From JBDWFY01 sp965275915 (lineage in GTDB: Bacteria; Pseudomonadota; Alphaproteobacteria; Rhizobiales; Stappiaceae), in contig CBDHYI010000007.1 in assembly GCA_965275915.1 (NCBI GenBank), forward strand, positions 434,001 through 498,000: a stretch of DNA of 64,000 nt, in the 5' to 3' direction. The position numbers and the translations under genes were made by a program. The notes below the pieces were generated by a model that did not search any database, was not told the origin of the DNA, and saw only the letters and a program-made list of their open reading frames with translations. Below are positions 25,148 to 33,300 of the stretch, piece after piece (within the stretch, counting starts at the first letter, position 1; each line of letters starts with the position of its first letter).

Positions 25148-26792
25148 AAAGCGCCTCCTTGAACGGTTCATCACCCACGCGGCGGTACGCGTCGATAAAC
25201 GGCTCATTGTCGTTGGTCCGAAGTCCGATATAGGTGTCAACGACCTTTTCGACGGCATCCACGACCGACTCTTCGGAAAAGCCGCGGCCGACGATCTTGC
25301 CGATGGACGTCTGCTCATCGGAAGACCCGCCAAGCGTGATCTGGTAGAGCTCCTCGCCCTTCCGGTCCACACCGAGAATACCGATATGGCCGACATGGTG
25401 GTGCCCGCAGGCATTGATACAGCCTGAAATCTTGATCTTCAGATCGCCGATCTGCTTCTGCCGTTCGAAACTGCCGAACCGCTCTGAAATACGCTGGGCC
25501 ACCGGGATCGAACGGGCATTGGCAAGGGCGCAGTAATCGAGGCCGGGGCAGGCGATAATATCGGAAATCAGGCCGATATTCGCTTCGGCCATGCCATTCT
25601 CAACCAGCGTGTCATAAATCGCCTTCAGATCCCGTTTGCGGACATGGGGCAGGACCACATTCTGCTCGTGGCTGATGCGGATTTCGTCATAGCCATACTG
25701 CTCTGCAAGGTCCGCAATGACTTCCATCTGGGCATCGGTAATATCGCCCGGAACGCCGCCGATCGGCTTCATCGAGATCGTCAGGCAAGTGTGCCCATCC
25801 TGGCGATGCTCAAGCGTGTTCTGAACAACCCAGCGCCCGAACATCTCATCACGGTCGACCGCTTCGCTCAGCTCAGGGCTTTCGTCGGGCAGTTGATCAA
25901 AGGCAGGGGGTGCGAAATAGGCCTGGATGCGATCCACTTCCTGTTCGGGAAGATGCAGGAATCCGTCGCGGATCTTCTCAAATTCCGCCTCAATATCCGC
26001 CTTCAGTTCGTCAAGACCGGTCTCGTGAACGAGAATTTTGATGCGGGCCTTATACTTGTTATCGCGCCGGCCGTAGCGGTTATAAACCCTGAGAATCGCT
26101 TCATTATAAGCTAGGAGATCCTGCTCCGGCAGAAAGTCGCGCACCTTCTTGCCGATCATCGGGGTCCGGCCCTGACCGCCACCCACGTAAACCGTAAAGC
26201 CGATCTCGCCGGCCTCGTTGCGAACGACCTGCATGCCGATATCATGCACCTGAACGGCCGCGCGATCGTGCGGTGCGCCGGTGATGGCATGCTTGAACTT
26301 GCGAGGCAGGAACGAGAATTCTGGATGCAGGGACGACCATTGGCGCAGGATTTCCGCATAAGGCCGCGGATCGGCGATCTCGTCCGCCGCGGCGCCGGCG
26401 AACTGATCGGCTGTCACGTTTCTGATGCAGTTGCCCGAGGTCTGAATGGCATGCATCTCCACTTCGGCCAGTTCGGACAGAATTGCCGGAATATCGCTCA
26501 GCTTCGGCCAGTTGAACTGGATGTTCTGCCGCGTCGTGAAATGCCCGTAACCCTTGTCATATTTCCGGGCAATATCGGCTAATTTGCGCATCTGGCGGCC
26601 ATTGAGCGTTCCGTAGGGAATGGCAACGCGCAACATGTAGGCATGAAGCTGAAGATAGAGGCCGTTCATAAGGCGCAGAGGTTTGAACTGCCCTTCATTC
26701 AGGTCGCCGGCGAGACGACGGCGAACCTGATCGGCAAACTGGGCAACGCGCTGTTCGACAAACTCACGATCAAATTCATCGTAACGGTACAT
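25134..26792 (-). CDS. cysI: Sulfite reductase hemoprotein (siroheme/Fe4S4)
   Basis: A 552-residue nitrite/sulfite reductase: N-terminal ferredoxin-like domain (GYGHFTTRQNIQFNWPKL), siroheme domain (SGNCIRNVTADQFAG), second repeat (ISHEQNVVLPHVRK) and the cluster/siroheme cysteines CPGLDYCALA plus KISGCINACGHHHVGH. It reduces sulfite to sulfide with siroheme made by CysG, encoded upstream in the same operon. No separate CysJ flavoprotein is nearby, so it probably takes electrons from ferredoxin or another partner. Confidence 0.93.
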   Translation of the reverse strand: MYRYDEFDREFVEQRVAQFADQVRRRLAGDLNEGQFKPLRLMNGLYLQLHAYMLRVAIPYGTLNGRQMRKLADIARKYDKGYGHFTTRQNIQFNWPKLSDIPAILSELAEVEMHAIQTSGNCIRNVTADQFAGAAADEIADPRPYAEILRQWSSLHPEFSFLPRKFKHAITGAPHDRAAVQVHDIGMQVVRNEAGEIGFTVYVGGGQGRTPMIGKKVRDFLPEQDLLAYNEAILRVYNRYGRRDNKYKARIKILVHETGLDELKADIEAEFEKIRDGFLHLPEQEVDRIQAYFAPPAFDQLPDESPELSEAVDRDEMFGRWVVQNTLEHRQDGHTCLTISMKPIGGVPGDITDAQMEVIADLAEQYGYDEIRISHEQNVVLPHVRKRDLKAIYDTLVENGMAEANIGLISDIIACPGLDYCALANARSIPVAQRISERFGSFERQKQIGDLKIKISGCINACGHHHVGHIGILGVDRKGEELYQITLGGSSDEQTSIGKIVGRGFSEESVVDAVEKVVDTYIGLRTNDNEPFIDAYRRVGDEPFKEALYGRT

Positions 26793-26932
26793 AACTCATT
26801 CCTCATCGCACCGGTCGCATCAGGCGCACCCGCCTTTTCAAACCGGCCTTGAACGCGCCTTCGCAAGCGCCTCACATTCAAAGTCCCATGACGGCCGACA
26901 CACGCATGTACCGGCAGCACCTGGCGTGTCGT

Positions 26933-27244
26933 TCAAGCGGCCCGTGCGGCGGGAAGCTCGCGTGCCTGCTTGCCAAGGTCGGACCGGAAAGTCGGGCCCG
27001 CCGCGCGGATGCGTTCCTTCAGCGTCCGCGGCGTGACCTCGCCATCGACAACAAGAACGTCCACGGCATAGACCTCAACAACGTCCTGACTGGCGACCGA
27101 CAGCTCTGCCCGGGAAAGCCCGTCCTCAACGTCTGCCTTGTCCGCAAAAACATGGGCGGCCTCGACCGAGTCGACCCAAAGATTGCCCGCGCCCATCCAG
27201 ACGACTTCGCCATCGAGCAAACGGTTTGCGGTGATAATCTGCAT
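26933..27244 (-). CDS. DUF2849 protein of the sulfate assimilation operon
   Basis: A 103-residue protein beginning MQIITANRLLDGEVVWM, with a central LSVASQDVVEVYAVDVLVVDGE stretch and a C-terminal PRTLKERIRAAGPTF, matching DUF2849, which sits between cysG and cysI in alphaproteobacteria. Function unknown. ATG 27244 is preceded by AAGGAG at 8 bases; the GTG three codons earlier overlaps that site and is rejected. Spaced 12 bases from cysG; 140 bases to cysI. Confidence 0.88.
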   Translation of the reverse strand: MQIITANRLLDGEVVWMGAGNLWVDSVEAAHVFADKADVEDGLSRAELSVASQDVVEVYAVDVLVVDGEVTPRTLKERIRAAGPTFRSDLGKQARELPAARAA

Positions 27245-27256
27245 CTTTCTCACTCC

Positions 27257-28762
27257 TTAGGCGGCAATCGGCGAAGAGATGCCTTCGCTTGCCACATCCA
27301 CCTGTTTCAGCGGCACGGCCCGCTCAAGCGCTGCCTGTGCCACAACATTGCCAATAACCATCAGAACCGGACCCGTGATCTCATTCCGCCCGGCCAAACC
27401 CGGCAGATCAGAAAGGGACCCCGCGTACGTCGTCTCATCGCTGCGCGCTGCATTCTCGATCGCCATAACCGGTGTCGCCTGATCCAGTCCGGCATCGATC
27501 AGCCGTCCCGCAACGCGCGCGGCAACGGTTTTGCCCATATAGACCGCAACCGTCGTGCCGCTGAGCGCCAAACCGGCCCAATCCGGAAGCGTCTCTCCGT
27601 CCTTGTCGTGGCCGGTCGCAAAAACCAGACTGGATGCGACACCACGCAAGGTCAGCGGGATTTCCGCCGACGCCGCCGCTGCCAAAGCTGCCGTCACACC
27701 GGGCACGATCTCGTAAGAGACGCCTGCGTCGCGCAGTGCGGCAATTTCTTCTCCGGCCCGTCCGAAAATCATCGGATCACCGGACTTCAGGCGAACAACC
27801 CTTTTCCCGGCAGAAGACTCACCGACCAGCAACCGGTTGATCTCTTCCTGTGTGAACGAGTGCGCACCTTTGGCCTTGCCGACTTTGATACGTTCCGCAT
27901 CCCGGCGGCCCATGCCGACAACGGCTTCAGGAACCAGTTGATCGTAAAGAATAATATCTGCTTCCTGCAGAAGCCTTTGCGCCCGCAACGTCAGCAGATC
28001 TTCCGCGCCCGGTCCGGCACCGATCAGCCAGACGAAGCCATTTTCCTTCGCCTCTCCGTTCAGGAGCCGCTGGACCTCACTGCGCGCTAACGTCTCGTTG
28101 CCGCACAGGACATTTGCAGCGACAGATCCGGAAAAAAAACGCGCCCAGAACTGCCGGCGCGCACGTCCGCCCGGGATCACCCTGGCAACCGTGTCCCGGA
28201 ACCCTTCGGCGAGCCTTGCAAGCGCTCCCGTTTCAAGCGGCAGCATCGCTTCGACCTGCGCCCTGATATGGCGGGCGAGTACCGGGCCAACGCCTGTCGA
28301 CGTAACGGCAACAGCCACAGGCGCGCGGTTGACCAGAGCCGGAGTGTAGAAGTCACACAATTCCGGCCGGTCAACCGCATTGGCGGGAATGCCCGCAGCC
28401 TTTGCAGCCTCGACAATGGCCCGGTCCTCATCCGCTTCGCCGGTTGCGGCGAACACAAGAACCGTGTTTTCAAGATCGCTGGCCTGAAACCCGCGCACAA
28501 TTTTGCGGACATTGGCGTTGGCCCGCGCGGCAGCCTGAACCTCAGGCCCCGGATGCGGCGCAACCGCAAGAATGTCCGCCCTGGTTTCCGAGAGCAGACG
28601 GATCTTTGCCGCGGCTTCTTCACCACCGCCGACAACGAGAATTCTTCGGCCCGCAACCTTGTGAAACGCGGGAAAAACATCCAGGCGCGCTTTGTCGTCA
28701 GCCCGATCTTTCGGGCCGCATCCGCCTTCTGATTTTGCCGTTGCCTGTCCAAGCTCGGACAT
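27257..28762 (-). CDS. cysG: Siroheme synthase (precorrin-2 dehydrogenase / uroporphyrinogen-III methyltransferase)
   Basis: A 501-residue two-domain enzyme. N-terminal CysG_N: VFPAFHKVAGRRILVVGGGEEAAAKIRLL (NAD-binding). C-terminal SUMT from about residue 240: VWLIGAGPGAEDLLTLRAQRLL, LVPEAVVGMGRR, RLKSGDPMIFGRAGEE, and PVMAIENAARSDE. It makes siroheme for CysI from uroporphyrinogen III. ATG 28762 has AGGAG at ~5 bases; a TTG at 28780 is in frame but weaker. First gene of cysG-DUF2849-cysI-cysH-DUF934. Confidence 0.93.
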   Translation of the reverse strand: MSELGQATAKSEGGCGPKDRADDKARLDVFPAFHKVAGRRILVVGGGEEAAAKIRLLSETRADILAVAPHPGPEVQAAARANANVRKIVRGFQASDLENTVLVFAATGEADEDRAIVEAAKAAGIPANAVDRPELCDFYTPALVNRAPVAVAVTSTGVGPVLARHIRAQVEAMLPLETGALARLAEGFRDTVARVIPGGRARRQFWARFFSGSVAANVLCGNETLARSEVQRLLNGEAKENGFVWLIGAGPGAEDLLTLRAQRLLQEADIILYDQLVPEAVVGMGRRDAERIKVGKAKGAHSFTQEEINRLLVGESSAGKRVVRLKSGDPMIFGRAGEEIAALRDAGVSYEIVPGVTAALAAAASAEIPLTLRGVASSLVFATGHDKDGETLPDWAGLALSGTTVAVYMGKTVAARVAGRLIDAGLDQATPVMAIENAARSDETTYAGSLSDLPGLAGRNEITGPVLMVIGNVVAQAALERAVPLKQVDVASEGISSPIAA

Positions 28763-28934
28763 GACGCGCTCCTGAAGCAAAAAACCTGATGAAAAGGTAG
28801 TCCTTCAGGGGAAAATTTACCGGGCACCAGTTTTCAAAGAATGCGGCGGGTTGAGAAAAAGATTTCGCTTGCGCCAATCCCCAGACTTGAACACGTTCAT
28901 TCTAGCGGATGAGCCGATGTTGGAATGGATTTCT

Positions 28935-28981
28935 AAAAAACAATAAAAATGGAAGCCTCCGACAAGCGTCGGACGCCTCCA
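28935..28981 (-). terminator. Rho-independent terminator of the thiolase gene
   Basis: On the minus strand a 13-pair stem (28952-28964 with 28969-28981, one wobble and one mismatch, loop GCTT) is followed by ATTTTTATTGTTTTTT. It ends the transcript from the thiolase gene (stop at 29006) and separates it from the cysG operon promoter. Confidence 0.8.
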
Positions 28982-29005
28982 AAGCATCCTTTTTAGCAAA
29001 AAATC

Positions 29006-30172
29006 CTATTTTAAGGACTGCAGAATGGAAACATAGTTGGCGACGGCGGCGCCGCCCATGTTGAAAATCCCTCCGATTTCAGCGTCTTTGACCTGAATGT
29101 CGCCCGCGCTGTCAGACAGCTGCATCGCCGTCAGCACATGCATCGACACCCCGGTTGCGCCAATCGGATGACCTTTGGATTTCAGGCCACCGGATGGATT
29201 GACCGGCAAACGTCCGTCCATCTCTGTCCATCCCTCGCGAACCGCCACAGCTCCCTGCCCTTCCGGGGCCAGTCCCATGGCTTCGTATTCGATCAATTCC
29301 GCAATGGTGAAACAGTCATGGGTTTCGACAAAGGAGAGATCGTCCAGGGTAACGCCTGCTCTGGCAAGCGCCTGTTGCCAGGCCCTGGCGCAGCCTTCAA
29401 ACTTCAGGATATCGCGCTTTGACATCGGCAGAAAATCCTGAACGTGAGCCGCACCGCGAAAACCGACCGCTTTTTTCATGCCCATCGCCGTCTGCATATC
29501 GGTCAGAACAAGGGCGGCTGCACCATCGGACACCAGGGAACAATCCGTCCTCTTGAGCGGTCCGGCCACATAAGGGTTCTTCTCACTTTCGGCACGGCAG
29601 AAATCATAGCCCAGATCCTTCCGCATCTGGGCAAACGGATTGTTGACGCCGTTCTTGTGGTTTTTTGCGGCAATCGCAGCCAGCGCATCAGACTCGTCGC
29701 CGTGGCGTTGAAAATATCCGGCGGCAATATTACCGAAAACACCCGCAAATCCGGCGGGTGTGTCACCGTCTTCGGGCAGATAGGAGGCCTTAAGGAGATT
29801 TTCGCCAATCTGCGGACCCGGTGTCGTCGTCATCTGTTCGACACCGACAACCAGAACAAATCGGGCAGACTTTGCGGAAATCGATTTGATGCCCTGATGG
29901 ACTGCTGCCGACCCGGTGGCACAGGCATTTTCGACCCGCGTCGCCGGTTTGAACCGCAACTCGTCGCTGGCCTGAAGGACAAGGCTTGCGGTAAAATCCT
30001 GCGCCGAGAACCCTGCATTGAAATGACCGAGCACAATTTCGTCAATTTCGGACGGCTCAAGCCCCGCGTCTTTGATCGCCCCACCCGCAACCGAGCCAAT
30101 TAGGCTTTCAACCGTTTCGTTTTCAAGTTTTCCGAATTTGGAATGGGCCCAACCGACAATGGCAGCACTCAT
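29006..30172 (-). CDS. Thiolase / acetyl-CoA acyltransferase (SCP-x type)
   Basis: A 388-residue thiolase-fold protein: N-terminal MSAAIVGWAHSKFGKLE, acyl-accepting Cys in VENACATGSAAVHQG, the C-terminal SGGLKSKGHPIGATG with the catalytic His, and VETHDCFTIAELIEYEAMG. This last motif and the missing second Cys-Gly-Gly loop place it in the SCP2/SCP-x-like thiolases, which act in degradation of branched or sterol-type acyl-CoAs rather than acetoacetyl-CoA. ATG at 30172 is preceded by GGAG. Monocistronic with terminator at 28935. The true substrate is not clear. Confidence 0.85.
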   Translation of the reverse strand: MSAAIVGWAHSKFGKLENETVESLIGSVAGGAIKDAGLEPSEIDEIVLGHFNAGFSAQDFTASLVLQASDELRFKPATRVENACATGSAAVHQGIKSISAKSARFVLVVGVEQMTTTPGPQIGENLLKASYLPEDGDTPAGFAGVFGNIAAGYFQRHGDESDALAAIAAKNHKNGVNNPFAQMRKDLGYDFCRAESEKNPYVAGPLKRTDCSLVSDGAAALVLTDMQTAMGMKKAVGFRGAAHVQDFLPMSKRDILKFEGCARAWQQALARAGVTLDDLSFVETHDCFTIAELIEYEAMGLAPEGQGAVAVREGWTEMDGRLPVNPSGGLKSKGHPIGATGVSMHVLTAMQLSDSAGDIQVKDAEIGGIFNMGGAAVANYVSILQSLK

Positions 30173-30390
30173 TGGGAAGTCTCCGATGTTTATTCGCTGG
30201 TCCATGCGCCCCAACGGAGCGGCATGGAGCCTAACCTGTCAGACTGTCCGAAAAGTGTGGCACCCGCACAGCGTGGGCACAATTCAAAAATCGGACTTCC
30301 GGACTATCCTTTTGTTGCAGGCAGTCTCCAGCTTGGAAATTTTCGCAGCACAAAACCGATCACCAAGAGATAGTCCCTCAGCGATCACGG

Positions 30391-33300
30391 TCAATAATCG
30401 TAATTGAATTCAAACCCGAGCTTGCTGTCGCCGCGCGCATCGACTTCACCACGCCCCTTGAGGTTCCTGGTGATGTCAATATCGACTGTCACACTGCTCG
30501 ATTCCCCGGCCTGTTTAACGCCTAAATATATATTATCATTGAGGTATTTACCGGCTTCCACAGCGGCGTTGCCCCTTTCGTCCGTCGTCAGGTCCAGGAC
30601 ATCGACCCCAAGCGACTGGCGTACCGAACCTAAAATGCCCGGACCGCTGCCGGTCAACGCGGCCACCTGAGCCGCCAACGTTGCGATCTGCGCGGTTGAG
30701 AGCTGATCCAGGCTTCGGTTGAACAGCAAAAGCGCCAGAACCTCGTCCTGCGGCAGTTCGGGAGAAGAGCTGAAGGAAAAATTCGGGTTTGATGCCAAGC
30801 CGTTCACACGGATGAAAATGGTCGTATCAGCGGCATTGGTCGTGGTCACGAAATCAAGTTCAGGATCAAGATCCCCCGAAAAGGTGACTTCGCCCCGCTC
30901 GAACACCAGGTTCTTGCCGAATATGCCAAGGCGGCCCCGACGCATCGAAAAACCGCCCACGATAACGGGCGCATTGGTTGTCCCGGAAATCCTGATCTCA
31001 CCACCCATTTCCGCATCAAGACCGCGACCGCGTACGAAAATGCGCGCAGGAGCGGACACGACCAGGGACAGGCTGGCGTTGAACGGCGGACCGGTCTCGC
31101 TTCCGCTGCCGTCTTCCCCGTTTATCTCGCGCTCCTGTCTGACGACCGCGGCCGGTGCATTGATGTGATTGATCTTGATGTCTGAATATCCACCGGGCAA
31201 AAGATCGGGGATCTGAATATCCATCCGATTGATATCGATCCGGCCGGCCAGAGCCGGCGTTGTTGCGACCGGACCTTTCACCGTCAGGTCCGCACTGAAA
31301 GTCGTCGAAAGCAGTTGCTCGTCAACAAACCGGCCATCGGTCATTTTTATCGCCAGATCGGCAGGGAAATACCGGGTCGGATCGAGATCTACCGATCCGG
31401 AAACGTTGAGACTGCCTGTATCGTTGACCCTGCCGGTCAGTGTCTGAATCGTGAGCGCCGTCTTATTGACACTGGCCTTGAAGGTCAGGGCTGAAATCGA
31501 TATGCCGTCTCTGGCATCGCGGAACGATCCACCGGTAACGGACAGTGTCCCGACAATATCCGGCATCGGTGCACCGCCCTTGACGGACAAGTCTGCGACA
31601 AGTGTGCCGGTCAGGCCGATGCCGCGTGCTGCAAGCGTGGGGACGCGATCCACGATATTAAGCGGTATGTTCCCTTTCACCCTGGCATCGACGCTCGGAC
31701 CTTGCGGGTCGGCGCTGCCATTGAGAGTGACATTGATCCCCTGGCTGTTTGTCACGGTTGCCGTATACTGTATCCGGCCGCCGGAGACGTCACCGGTGCT
31801 TTTCACGCCGAGCGGCGAGACACCGTTCTTGGACGCCGCAGGAACCGATGCACCGGAAACGCTCACGTCCCACTTGGCGACGGGACCGCCGGAGGCAAGG
31901 TCGATCAAACTCGTACCCGATAGTTGGCCCGTTAAGCCCAGTCCGGGCGCAAAGGCATTGACGAGGTTAAGCGGAAAATTCTGTATTCGGACATTGATCG
32001 CATCGTCTGATTTTCCGGTGACGCCGACCGATCCGTTGCCGGTTTTCCAGCGCGCCTTTCTGATGTCCGCGACACCCTCGGTGATGGCGATCTGGGCAGG
32101 TTCGGCAAGGACCGCACTCAGGGACTGATGCGTCAGCGTCGCCTTGGACAGATCGATGACAAACGCTCCGTTTTCAGGTGTCAGGACACCCGCCGAGGAG
32201 ATGGAGGACGGGCCCAGCGCCGCATCGAGCGTGAAGTCCGTTGCCGCGCCTTCGGACCGGGCCGTACCATCGATCGTGTCGATCGTCGTGCCGCCGGCAA
32301 CGATGGTCTTCATCGCAACGGTGCCGTCGGCTCTGGGCGCTCCCAAAGCATCCGCAACCGTGCCCTTCAGCGCCAGCGAGGCGATGGTCGCCCCGGAGAC
32401 GGTCATGTTGCTGCCGTTGGCATCGATGGAAACAAGCTGCTTGCCCTGATCGTCAGACAGTGTCACGTCCGCCGTCAGCGCCCCGCCAAGATCAAGCAAA
32501 AGCAGGGCTCCCAGATCGGTGAGATCATCGGATTTTACGGCAATCTGTCCTTTGGCGATGCCGTCCGGACCAATCTGCGCCTGACCGTCCGCTGTCAGAC
32601 CGGCGCCGGAAAAGCTCAGGGACTCGACCGTGTAATCACCGTCCGGACCCGCTCCGATACCGGCCTTGCCCTGAAGCGGACTGCCCTTGAAGGAGCCGGA
32701 CAGATCGAAACTGCCTTCGGGATTGGCCGGGTCCGCTTTGGCCGTCAGGTCCATCTGCAGATCGTCCAGCTGATTGCCGGCAAGATCGATGGTGGAGCTG
32801 GTCAGCGTCACATCAAGATCCGGTGCGGACACAGCACCGGTCACCTTGCCGACCAGATCAAGCGCTCCGGTCACATCCGGATTGATCACCGAAAGATTGG
32901 CAACCGCCGTCTCAACCGTCAGATCAAGCTGGTCGGCCGCAACAGAACCGTCCGCAGTCAGACGAAGTCCCGCCGTCTCGTACGACACTCCGGAAAGCGT
33001 GATGGCGCTCGCTCCCGTTCCCGACACGGATCCTGAAAGCCTGCCCTCACCTTTCAGCAAACTGTCCGCCTGGGAGATCCCGACCGTCAAGTCCTCTGTC
33101 TCACCGGAAAGGTCGATTTTGAATTCTTCATTGGACAGGTCCGCTGAAGCCGTCGCGTGTACGGACACCCTGCCGCCGAGCGTCCGGCCTGCAAGCGCTT
33201 TCAAAGCATCAAGGTCGGCGACGGTGGCGTTGATCCTGGCTTCGATTGAGGGAGCCGGCATTTTCGCGGAGCCGTCAATCTCTGCGTTGATCCCCTGGCT

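Noticed and set aside
26849..28090. Plus-strand open frame of 413 codons across DUF2849 and cysG
   Set aside because: Antisense to two genes with strong family motifs; no recognisable domain.
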